NCBI GenBank assembly: GCA_015039315.1
Contig: WIDE01000210.1
Location: 7,831 to 21,309 of the forward strand
Reading direction: 5' to 3'
DNA: 13,479 bases
From: Clavulina sp. PMI_390
Lineage: Eukaryota > Basidiomycota > Agaricomycetes > Cantharellales > Hydnaceae
Each line of letters begins with the position of its first letter. The first letter of the stretch is position 1. Under the pieces are notes generated by a model, which worked only from the letters and a program-made list of their open reading frames with translations, was not told the origin of the DNA and ran no database searches. Positions 1-9,445 of the stretch are shown here, piece by piece. Both the position numbers and the translations under genes were made by a program.

Positions 1-53
1 ACGTGGAATTTCTCTGCTTGGACTTGTGTCTCATGAGACTGTGTGAAGTGGGA

Positions 54-403
54 GTGTTGTGGGAAGTGTCACATGATTTTCGCGTAGTGTATTTATATTT
101 GTTTGTTCCGGGGCAGACTTGCCTCAACTCTTCATCTAGTTGTGGCTAAGTCCCCAGTGTGATCTCCACTGTCTGTTAGGTGCCTTTGCAGCTAGGAGCT
201 GGTCTTGGTGTAGCTCAGTGAGCTGGTGTTGGGATGAAGTCTTGACAGATCAAGACCAGCTCCTAGCTGCAAAGGCACCTAACAGACAGTGGAGATCACA
301 CTGGAGACTTAGCCACAACTAGATGAAGAGTTGAAGCAAGTCTGCTCCAGAACAAACAAATATAAATACACTATGCAAAAATCACCTGACCTTTCCACAA
401 CAC
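54..403. repeat. Long inverted repeat (hairpin / foldback element)
   Basis: The left arm (54-207) and right arm (251-403) are reverse complements over about 154 nt with about eight substitutions and one 1-nt gap. The inner ~50 bases next to the loop are identical. The 43-nt loop (208-250) itself contains a 13-nt palindrome at 212-224 (AGCTCAGTGAGCT), and a second short inverted repeat, GTCTTGA/TCAAGAC, spans the loop edge at 239-256. No open frame of note is present. The structure resembles a foldback or MITE-like element, but I found no clear target-site duplication, and position 54 lies close to the window edge, so the true ends are unknown. Most arm differences are C-to-T or G-to-A changes in the right arm. 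Confidence 0.85.
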
Positions 404-411
404 TTTTCCTT

Positions 412-570
412 AACTCTTCTTCCAAGTTAAGGCTAAGTCCCCTCCAAGTGCTATCTAGTAGCCTTAGCTGAGTCTCCCTGAGTCCATTCAGACTCTATCC
501 CAAAACCAGTCTACTCTGCTACACTGGTCTTGGTTTGTCAAGACTTCATCCCAACACCAGCTCAATGCTA
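412..570. repeat. Degenerate partial copy of the hairpin element, inverted
   Basis: Bases 522-570 match the reverse complement of about 209-260, that is, the loop plus the start of the right arm. The core GACTTCATCCCAACACCAGC is unchanged. Bases 412-440 resemble 126-155 of the left arm (AACTCTTC...GGCTAAGTCCC). Read on the minus strand this is loop followed by right arm, so it is a half element lying opposite to the intact hairpin. The middle part (about 455-520) is too diverged to align by eye. Confidence 0.6.
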
Positions 571-1523
571 CAGATTGCACACAGTGTATGTAATTATATG
601 TAATTAAGAGGCAGGAATTGTCAGGACAGCACATGAATTACAAGGATTCCATGTAAATCTGCATGAAAAAAGATGTGCAAAGAACACCTCTGAAGCACAT
701 GATACAGGAGTTGAGCAGTACACAAAGATTGTGTGCAAAGGCAGGTTGCTTGGAGAGCAGTGGGTTGCTAAAAAGAGTGCTATGAGGTCCAGAAAATAAC
801 AGGTGGTCTCTAGCATTAACAAAATGTCAGGAAGGAGTATTTACACTTCTAGGAATAGAGGGCAGAGAGGACACAGCTAATAGATGTATCAAGACCCCAC
901 TTGGGACAGTGAGTTTTGAGAGGTTTAGAGCAGTGGGGGAGCTTGGACAGGTATCTGAGCTGTAGAGATCTCAGAAGAGTATTTCAAGATTTGTCACAAG
1001 TTACCAAGAGCTCCAACAGCAAGTGGTATGGAAGGTGACAAGGCAATAGTCTGATCCATTTCATGAACACAGCAAATCAGACCTTAACAACAACCACACT
1101 CAATCCCTTGAGTGACCACACCTCCAAAACCAGGTGCAATGAATGCTTGTCATATCTCTCTATAGATGTTGTATATACACCATGCCTAGCTTTACTTCAT
1201 TCAGAACCAGAGCTTACTCAAAAATTGTGTTTCATTCAGTGGTCATGTACTGTATGTTGTGCAGGCAGCTCTGCCTACAAACACAAAGCTGAGCAGCCTC
1301 ACTGGTGGTGCAGTTGCAGATTGCAATCTTAGGTATCATGGCACATACATGTCAAAGTTAGGTAATCAAGGTGCGCCAGGAGAAGCCAATGAGTCAATGA
1401 CTCAGGGGCAGTGGATGGGCAGCAATTATTACAGATCCAAAGGTCTGAGAGAAGATGGATCACAGGGGCCAAAGAGGAGACTCCAGTCTGAGTTCAAGTA
1501 TCAGGTCATTAATTGGGGGGTGG
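571..1523. repeat. CpG-depleted, repeat-like tract without a recognisable gene
   Basis: This stretch is moderately AT-rich and contains one CpG (1374-1375) in about 950 bases. TpG and CpA are frequent. Open frames are short and encode nothing I recognise on either strand. A small tandem duplication, ATGTAATTAT/ATGTAATTAA, sits at 588-607. The base pattern matches the flanking hairpin repeats and differs sharply from everything right of about 1524, so I read it as old, methylated and deaminated mobile-element sequence. Family and boundaries cannot be assigned from this window. Confidence 0.55.
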
Positions 1524-2379
1524 ACGGAAGGGGCAATAACCTGTCTGCCAAAAGCGGAAAGAGATCTGAGCCAAATCTGACCAGAGCCCGGATGTAGAAT
1601 GGGTTGTGATTTTCTAGGTCATATCCAGTAGTCTAGTGCGATGCTTAGGGATTGCGCAACTTCTCACGTGTGGCCCACTGGATAGCGATCACCCATTTTG
1701 ACCCCCCAAAGCCTGTAACCTAAGAACTTTCACAAGTTTGCAAGGAAATGTTCAAAATTTGGCTGAAGCGGTATCGAGAAGCCATGATAGCATTTTATCT
1801 AGAAGAATTTTGCACAGGAATCGTACTTCTTGGGTCGTGAAAAGTGGCCCGATCAGTTATGCATAACTGTATATACAGCTGTGATACATGACTGATCAAA
1901 CGCGAATTGTCGACGCCCATGTTCATCGAAGGCACGAATCTCCAGGATAAAATCAGATCGTTAGTTGAGGCGATACGGGTAGGATTGAACGGTGGGGCGA
2001 GCAGGACAGCGTTTGCATGCCTCGAAAATATTAGCCTGATTAATTTAGCCATCGAACGAGTTTTGGTCGCGCAGCAGGCCCAGGCACCTCAACCAAGGAT
2101 ATAGATAGACGGCCAGGCACTACTCTCTGATGACGATCTCGACCATGCTACAATTGCGTTTGGAACGACAAGAGCGGGTGAGAAGAGAAGCGGTGGGATG
2201 ATGACGATTTTTGACAGGGCCATTGGAGTGACAGCGCGGCGTGACGGACAATCGGCCCCGATTACGATAATTTATCGCGGAAGAGATGAGTTTACGTGTA
2301 TTGTGACGCGACATTCCAAACCGAATTTGAGAGCGCTCACCGCACTTTTTGCTCTTCTCCTCCATCTACATCCAGTCCA
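1524..2379 (+). promoter_or_regulatory. Upstream region of UGD1 with a pyrimidine-rich leader
   Basis: CpG content returns to normal at about 1524. A CT-rich tract at about 2346-2379 ends directly at the ATG, as is common around fungal transcription starts. One forward frame is open from 1892 to about 2533 except for a single TAG at 2102-2104. It matches no family I know, and its last part overlaps UGD1 exon 1 in another frame. I do not call it as a gene. No convincing TATA box was found. Confidence 0.35.
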
Positions 2380-4296
2380 ATGGCCCCCCGCAAAATCACC
2401 AAAATCTGCTGTCTCGGTCAGTCTTTTACCTCGTTGCTATCTTGATCTGCTTGCTTATCCCTCTATCCCTCCCTCGCGCGACCTACTCATGTTCGTGAAA
2501 CGCGTTTCAACCAACAATCCGCCCTCCAGGTGGTGAGTGAAGCCTCTATTTTCCCATTACTATCCTCAGAATGGCTGATCTCGCTTGCATTCGCCAGCTG
2601 GATATGTCGGCGGTCCCACCTGCGCGGTCGTCGCCCTCAAGTGCCCTCAGATCGAGGTCACCATTGTTGATTTCAACCAAGCGAGGATTGATGCTTGGAA
2701 CTCCCCTAATTATGACCTCCCCATCTACGAGCCGGGCCTAGTTGAGGTTGTCCGCGAAGCTCGCGGTCGCAACCTCTTCTTTTCCACCGACGTTGATAAG
2801 GGTATCCTCGAGGCTGACCTGATTTTTGTCAGTGTCAACACACCGACCAAGAAGAGCGGTGTTGGTGCTGGTTTCGCCGCCGATCTAAAGTTAGTCCACA
2901 CATTCCCACTCGAGCTCCTGGATCTACGCACCCAAGCCGCAAACTGACGTCGATCGATCGGTAGGTTCGTCGAGGCCGCCACTCGTCAGATCGCACGTGT
3001 CGCGACCTCCTCTAAGATTGTCGTCGAGAAGTCCACCGTCCCATGCCGCACTGCCGAGTCGATGCGCACCATCCTCGAGGCCAACTCGAAGCCTGGTTGC
3101 CGCTTTGACATTCTCTCCAACCCCGAATTCCTGGCCGAGGGCACGGCCATTGATGATCTCTTCGCTCCTGACCGCGTCCTCATTGGATCCCTCCAAACCC
3201 CTGAGGGCAAAGAGGCGTGCGAAACACTGGCTTCTGTCTACGCCAACTGGGTCCCGCAGGACAGAATTCTTACTGTCGGTCTCTGGTCATCTGAACTATC
3301 CAAGTTGGTAGGTGATACTCGTGCTCCACGCTCGTCAACCACCTCCATAACTTACTTTCCACCCTCGAAAGGCCGCGAATGCTATGCTTGCTCAACGCAT
3401 CTCCTCCATCAACGCGTTATCCGCCATCTGCGAGGCAACAGGCGCCAACATTGACGAAGTTGCCTTTGCCGTGGGGAAAGATTCTCGCATGGGTCCCAAG
3501 TTCCTGCGCGCTTCCGTTGGTTTTGGTGGCAGCTGCTTCCAGAAGGACATTCTCAACCTCGTCTACTTGAGCGAGAGCTTGAGTCTACCCGAAGTTGCTG
3601 CCTACTGGCGTCAAGTGGTTGAGATGAACGATTATCAGAAATCTCGCTTCTCCAAGCGCGTCGTGGATACTCTCTTCAACACTATTACTGGCAAGGTATG
3701 GGAGCTACCAATATCTCCACACTTTGCAAGCGCTAATCAAAGCATTTTGTTCCAATAGCGCATTGCGGTCCTGGGTTTCGCCTTCAAAGCCGACACTGGT
3801 GACACCCGCGAGTCTGCTTCCATCACCCTCATCCGCAACTTCCTTTTGGAGAAGGCCAGGGTTTCTGTGTATGACCCCAAGGTATGCTCCCTCGTGTCAT
3901 TACAAAAGTCAACGCCATCCGTTGCTAATTGAACTCTAACAGGTTGAGGAGTCCCAAATTTGGATGGATCTGCAGGAGGCACTCCCCACGAGTCCGCTGG
4001 CTGAAAGTGCGTAATATGGTTCGAATAACCCTCGTCAACCTCTCACGTGCCCCATAGTCCAAAAGAACACCGAGATCACTCACTCTGTGATGGAGGCCAC
4101 CAAAGACGCCGAGGCCGTCGTCATTGCCACTGAGTGGCCCGAATTCAAAAAGGTCGACTGGCCTGCAGTTTACGCCCAAATGAACAAGCCAGCTTTCATC
4201 TTTGATGGCCGCCTCCTTGTCGATGCTCAGGAACTGCGCAAGATCGGCTTCAGAGTTCTCACTATTGGCCGTGGAGAGTCCTTTGATATCTTGTAA
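2380..4296 (+). CDS. UGD1: UDP-glucose 6-dehydrogenase (8 exons, 474 aa)
   Basis: The enzyme oxidises UDP-glucose to UDP-glucuronate in the cytosol with two NAD+, feeding UDP-xylose and glucuronic-acid glycans. Exons are 2380-2416, 2530-2532, 2598-2889, 2965-3307, 3372-3695, 3759-3881, 3943-4006 and 4058-4296 (1425 nt). Visible motifs are the NAD-binding GAGYVG at residues 13-18, Asp38 at the end of the second strand, STVP at 134-137, NPEFLAEG at 163-170, ELSKLAAN with Lys224 and Asn228, the catalytic GGSCFQKD with Cys280 and Asp284, and [14 protein letters not shown] with Lys343. These sit four residues after the corresponding human positions (Thr131, Lys220, Cys276, Lys339). Length fits the family (human about 494). 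All introns are GT-AG; intron 4 has a CTAAT branch site. The start gives the conserved KICC strand and lies in a good context. The 3-nt second exon is the odd point. Confidence 0.96.
2530..2532 (+). other. UGD1: 3-nt microexon (GTG) inside UGD1
   Basis: Exon 1 ends at 2416 with one base (G) of a split codon. The next well-supported exon begins at 2598 with CT. Joined directly they read ICC-L-A-G-Y-V-G, which lacks the first glycine of GxGxxG. Between them the sequence reads ...CCCTCCAG|GTG|GTGAGT..., an acceptor and a consensus donor flanking three bases. Including GTG gives GGT-GCT (Gly-Ala) and the canonical L-G-A-G-Y-V-G. The flanking introns are 113 nt (2417-2529) and 65 nt (2533-2597); the second has a CTGAT branch-like site at about 2575. 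No transcript evidence is available here. Confidence 0.8.
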
Positions 4297-4925
4297 AAGA
4301 ATCCCAAGCCTTTCGCTGGAAACATCTTAGACCGTTATGTTTCTCATTAAGAGGAAGAACCCGTTGGCTGATGCTGTGCTATATACCATTCCTCCATCCA
4401 TCAATCCATACCTAGACCTTGACCTAACCTGTTCACTCTAATGTGGGAATAGTGAGCGATCGACGTGGCTCGTAAGAATTTTGTAACAACAAATGCAGAC
4501 CAAGATTACTGTGGAACATAATTTGTGCATCGCCCTGGTTCCTCCAAGCCTTGAAAGGTCACCCAATGGCAAGCGGGGGTTCAGTGACTCGGTAATTTTG
4601 AGAAATGGTGTATGGTTTGCACATCGCAGGCCGTATTGCCTACCGCGGTTCCTCAAGAGTGTAGATAGGAGCTTTGTATATCTGGACCTGGCCTTTATGA
4701 TAGTTGCCATTCAACCTATAAAGCGCTGTATCTAGCCTCAGATAACAACTATTGGTTTTTTCTCCGTGCCATAATGTCCATATAATCTACCTGCATTCGG
4801 GCTTCCCACCATTGCGATCATAGATAAATGTTTAGTGAACAAAATTATATTTTCAATGTCCCTCAATAATTGTCTATTTAACTAGTGACAAACTACCTGT
4901 GCGGTAAAAGGGAGAGAAAGATTAT
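4297..4925. other. Convergent 3' intergenic region between UGD1 and the zinc-cluster gene
   Basis: About 630 bases separate the two stop codons, which face each other. The sequence is AT-richer than the genes, especially at 4740-4920, as expected for 3' untranslated and polyadenylation regions. Open frames here are short and show no recognisable motif. I see no repeat or RNA gene. Confidence 0.6.
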
Positions 4926-7900
4926 CTACATATCAAAGCCAAACCTCGGCAGGGTGGGAGGTTGTGGGGGATAGCTTGCGGGTGGCTGCACACTCTGAGC
5001 TGGTGTATACTGTTCAGGGTTGAACCCGACACGGTCTTCGGCTAGCAGGGGAACAGTGTAAAGGCTTGCGGATAGGGCTGATGGATCGCCAAAAGGATCC
5101 GCAGTTCCAGTTGAATACCCACTCCATATCTCTTGATGATGCTGCGCAGTAATTCCCTGTTGTGGATGGAAAGGGTAGTCTGGGCCAGAGTGTGGCGATT
5201 GGGGACGTTGGTGAACATGGATAGGGGCCTCAATTGGATACGAACTTCCAGAGCCTTGTTGGAATGGTTTGTGATCATGCTCGAAGGATGGTTCGGATTG
5301 TGGCGTGATGGACGCACGCGGATCATGGCCACTGAAGGGGGGAAACGACGAGCGTGAAGCATTCGAAGTGTACGACTCTGTCGGCCAACTCTCATCCCCT
5401 GGGGTCGACATTGGACGTTGTATCTGTTCAGCGCCAGTCGGGGGGAAGAATGGGGCAGGGGAGTAGGATACATTTGACAACAAGCGTGGCGTCCGAATAC
5501 TTTGGTACCCAATCGGCCGCGGACGTGGCCTAAGTGATTCACTTGGTGGTTCCATGCTGTACATGGAATATGCTGGAGCAGGTGGATGGGAATCCGAGGA
5601 ACGATGGATTGGTGCGGTTTCCAAAGGTTGAGATGGGTACACTAATTGGGTCTGATGTTGGAGCTCCACGGTACTTGCATCAGCAGGGCGTTTGGTAGAG
5701 CCCAAAGTCTGGCCTTGACTCTGAGTAATAATGGTGTCACGCTGTTCCTGGATATTGTGCTGAGCGCCATCAAGAAGTTCATAAGCTCGGAAAGCGCTTG
5801 GCCAAACAATGGACATGGCGTCGAGGATTTTCATCGCCTGTGCAAGATATCCGGAGGCCTGCACATCTTGAGGATCGTCTAGCACTAGGAGATCGGAACA
5901 AGATAAAGGTAAGCTTTTTGATCATCGTTATTTGGGGGCAGGGCTGCGTTTACGCACATCGGGTGACATGCATGATGCTTGCAGTAAAAATATAATACGT
6001 GAAAAACGCCGGGCATCTGTTCACTGCAAAACGTTCAGCGTAGGCTACCGCTATAACAATCCATAAATCAGTACTTGAGCCCACATATCGGATATGGAGG
6101 TCAGCGCCTACCAATGGAGATTATCCGGTTTGCAGCCCCTTCACAGACCGTGTACGCTTTTTGGGCATGCAAAGTGGTCGAATCAGAACCACCACTGGAC
6201 GCCGAGCGGGCATGCTTGACGCGAGATCGGATGCTGATGCAAGTGTCAATGGGCATTATATTATAGTTGAGAGGACCCGCAAGTTTGAATTACTCACAAC
6301 GGACGCTGCAGAAGGAGGACGCTGCACCAGAACTCCATGTGGACCACCATCACGTTCGGCGGGGGGGATAATGCTGATCCGTAATCCCAACGAAGCGCCT
6401 CGGGTAGCTCAATGAACCATTTATCTAGGGATTGCTCCAAAGTGTTAGCTTGGAGCAGGCGATCACCAGTAGGATTGACTGAATAGATTTCATGCAGAAT
6501 TGCACCATGTATCTTTGCTAAATAAGTCGTCAGCAAGAATTATTTTATGGGGCATAGAGGATGAATGTTCACCGAGCCGAGCCCTTTGCTTCAACGTTGC
6601 TATAATATGGCGTGCGGTGGGTTGATATGAAGCATTTTGATTGTGGAATGTAGGTCCATGATCAGAAGGTGGAACAACCCATGCTTCAAGATCTGTTGTA
6701 TCTTCTTTCGGTAGAGGGGTATCGTAATCGCGTTCATCCAGCCCCAAAGGCCGTCCAATGTAGGTAGAGATATACCTACAAACACATCAGCAAAGCAAAA
6801 CCAAGGCCCACTGCCAATGGCTTATCACACGTACATGTCTAGCAACAATATTCCGTACCACACTCGCCGACACACCTCGACCTGACGTTTCGTGAAGTAG
6901 GGGTCCCCCTCAGGGGTGACCCACTCGTCGACGGGGCGGTTGAGGCCGATATCGAGGGCTGTTCGAACGCCAAGACCCGCGCCATGCCAGGCTGAGGCCA
7001 TCGCGCCAACCCCCACATCATAATATGCTGTGAGGATCAACGACTGGACAGTAGATACCCTTGAGGGCATCCTCCCGGCATCTAAGCGTAATGTGATTTA
7101 GTTCTTTTGAACCTTGACAAATCAATAGCTTGATCACTCACACAGAACGTGCCGACACATGCTGAGATAGGCTAAACCCGAGGTCCACATACTGCCCCTA
7201 GGAAGTTGAGAAACGTCATCATCAAGATATCGCGAGGCTGTTGCAAACATTGCGAAAAGCAATGCGGGAGAGATAGGCTGCCGGGGAAGTGAGGTATCCA
7301 GGCCCTCCCTATACATGGGCATTGTCATACTGTGAGGTCACTCTATATCATGTGGAATCGCAGATGAAACCTACGGAGAAAGGAACATATTTTCCCAAGC
7401 CTCGTAAAACTCCTCCTTGTCGACGATGGGTATTATAGGGTGTACGTGGGCGAAGTAGAGATCCAATAGTCGGCGTTGCTTCTCGACTCCTGGCATTGCG
7501 CCCCAAACGGACTTTGGGCGTTCTTCGACATAGACGAGGGGCGTATCTTTAATCGAAATTCCATCTTGGGAAGCCGAGGCAAGATCAGATTTGAGCACAG
7601 GTAAAGCACTTGAGAGGAGTTCGGCTCGTGCTTGGAGGGTTTTGGATTCCAGGCCAGGGCGACCGGATTTTGACACATCAGGGTCGTCACCTGTTTCGAT
7701 GGGAGGCCAAAGCCCGGGAGGAGGGAAGTGCCATAGTCCACCTCGTTCACGGGCTCGAGCACGGGAGCCATTCACCGAGTTATCGGTACCATCAAGCGAT
7801 GCCGTTCGTTGGTCGCTTTCAGGTGGAGTGTTTGCTTCAGGAGAGAATGAGCGGTCACCAATCACTTCTTTCCCTTTACGTGAAATTAGGAGATGCAACC

Positions 7901-9445
7901 CGCTTGCTTTCCCGTGATAACGGACATCGCGAGAATCGTCGATGGACAGCGACCCAATACCTCGTGCGAGATCTCGGGCAGACACATCTTCTTCGCTTTC
8001 TGAATCTTGGTGAGACCGGGGTCCCATACTGTAAGCCATCTGCGAATGCTGAGGTTTGGTAACGTTGGAAGCAGGGGACGAAGCGGAAGACGACCATGCT
8101 TCTTGACCTTTGACGAGAGAATTCTCAGGTGGGAAGACCGGGCGTGGGCATTGAAAGGCAACTCACCACCAGGCTCTCCATGATTCACAGAGGCCCCGTC
8201 GAGGCGTCGACGGGTGTTCGAGGGGGCTTTTTCTACGCCATATGGGGCCCAAGTTGATGATTGTGTTTGCATCAAATCAGGAGAAGTGGAGGTGTGATTA
8301 CTACTAGGTCCAGGAGCACTAGTGGAAACAGAACGGGTAGGAGGGTGCATAGGGGGATTTGAGGTGGGGTGGCGAACTGTGTGACTGGATTGAAGAATCG
8401 ATTTTTCCAGATTATCTTGCCACAAATATGGATCGACGACTTCCGTATCTATCAGGGGTGTGAGGTATTAGCTTCAATGGCTATCACCTAGGCACAACAT
8501 TTTCGACCATACCATCAGGCAAGTTAACATTTGTTTTTGCCCCCATAGGTGGCTGTCGCCTCCCAGGGCCTTTGCTGTCATTAGCGAGTGCATTGAGGGC
8601 ATTCGCGCGGCGGGCCAGTGGACCAAATGGGCCTTGATTCACTCTTTCAATTGCAGTTCGTGCCATTTCATCTGTGTTACAGAGATCGCTTAGCAGAGAA
8701 CTTGCGCGAGTGTCCGTTGCTGCGGCTAGAAGAACAGCACCGATGATCGCCTCAAGCTGATGGAGTCTGGACTCAATGGCATCGATATAACCTTTGGGAG
8801 GGCCTCTACACAACAAATGATATGATCAGTCGGAAAGGCAATCGTAATTTGCGTGTATCTTGGGGATTTTGATACCTTTTTCGGCTGGGTCCTAATTGAC
8901 GAAACGCGAGAGAGTGATAAGCCGCCTTATAGCTGGCTGGGAAAGATCAACGGATGGGTTCATACCTAGGAATGTGCACACTTTGCGCGTGGAATCAAAT
9001 CGTGCGTCGTTGTTTTTTTGGTGCACAGACGAAAGGGTGAGTGAGGGAGAAAATCAAATGAGAGATCCGGCTCACCAAGGCCGAGCAGTTCGCAGTTGCG
9101 ACATCCGTCTCCAGGATGATCTCCAGGTTCGCACTTGCACTTGGCTTTTCGACAGTTGTCACAGGCTTGATTGGATTGCGGGGTTGAGTCGATTGGATGA
9201 CAACGATGAATGTAAGACATACCCTTTGAACTTCGGCGTCTGATTGCTTGCTGAGCAGCAGTCTCCGCAGCACTGGGCTGCAAAGGAGAGCTAAAAGAGA
9301 ATGTAGCAGTACCAAGAGTGCTCGGGCCTTGATGAAATGATGCAGAAGAGGGGATAGTTGAATGCATCGAATGCTGGCTCCATGGCTGCCTGTGATCTGG
9401 ATAGTCTTCACTCAAGCGAAGGATTTCTTCGTCGTGGACCGCCAT
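4926..9445 (-). CDS. Zn(II)2Cys6 fungal-specific transcription factor (13 exons, 1246 aa)
   Basis: A nuclear DNA-binding regulator. Exons, minus strand: 9445-9076, 8980-8966, 8891-8876, 8805-8513, 8448-8167, 8107-7375, 7329-7142, 7081-6835, 6775-6573, 6517-6298, 6233-6112, 6050-5958, 5884-4926 (3741 nt). The zinc cluster uses Cys95, 98, 105, 115, 118 and 125 (spacing 2-6-9-2-6), followed by the basic linker GPSRKRGPPKGY (129-140) and a likely dimerising helix. A disordered Ser/Pro region follows. The fungal regulatory domain (PF04082 type) starts near 538 with the YFAHVHPIIPIVD motif and continues through RTVQ-like STVQSLIL, RRVWYG, YIGRPLGLDERD and LLLQRPF. The last 318 residues are Pro/Ser/Gln-rich, probably an activation region. 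The start is the first ATG after an in-frame stop at 9469-9467. Target genes are unknown; the KRGPPKGY linker recalls Rgt1-type factors, but I would not assign orthology. Confidence 0.92.
8876..8891 (-). other. 16-nt microexon encoding the basic linker GPSRKR
   Basis: The sequence GACCCAGCCGAAAAAG lies between acceptor CAATTAG and donor GTATCA. It enters and leaves in phases that join the 15-nt exon to exon 4 (8805) as G-P-S-R-K-R-G-P-P-K-G-Y, the basic linker usual after zinc clusters of this type. Skipping it alone, or together with the 15-nt exon, would shift the frame. The downstream intron is 70 nt (8875-8806). Confidence 0.82.
8966..8980 (-). other. 15-nt microexon encoding the sixth zinc-cluster cysteine
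   Basis: Exon 1 ends at 9076 in phase 1, just after ELLGL. The 15-nt exon TGTGCACATTCCTAG is preceded by GCAAAG and followed by the donor GTATGA. Joined, it reads V-C-T-F-L-(G), supplying Cys125 at the expected six-residue spacing from Cys118. Being 15 nt, it can be skipped without a frameshift, which would leave a protein with only five cluster cysteines. Flanking introns are 95 nt (9075-8981) and 74 nt (8965-8892). Confidence 0.82.

Noticed and set aside
412..570. Recombinational flipping of the hairpin loop
   Set aside because: The second copy can be read simply as loop plus right arm on the opposite strand, so no loop inversion is needed.
5042..5542. Minus-strand open frame of 166 codons in another frame of the last zinc-cluster exon
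   Set aside because: The 318-residue C-terminal frame joins in phase to exon 12 and is Pro/Ser/Gln-rich as expected; this is its shadow.
6361..6367. Run of seven G (C on the coding strand) as a possible frameshift or sequencing error
   Set aside because: The frame stays intact through it (S-P-P-P-N-V-M) and continues into the conserved regulatory domain.
7610..8062. Plus-strand open frame of 150 codons
   Set aside because: It is antisense to exon 6 of the zinc-cluster gene, whose frame and domain content are clear.
8484..8512. Later donor for exon 4 of the zinc-cluster gene (GTGATA at 8487)
   Set aside because: It leaves phase 2, which puts exon 5 out of frame and into a stop. The earlier donor GTATGG at 8512 leaves phase 1 and joins cleanly to D-T-E-V-V-D-P-Y-L-W.
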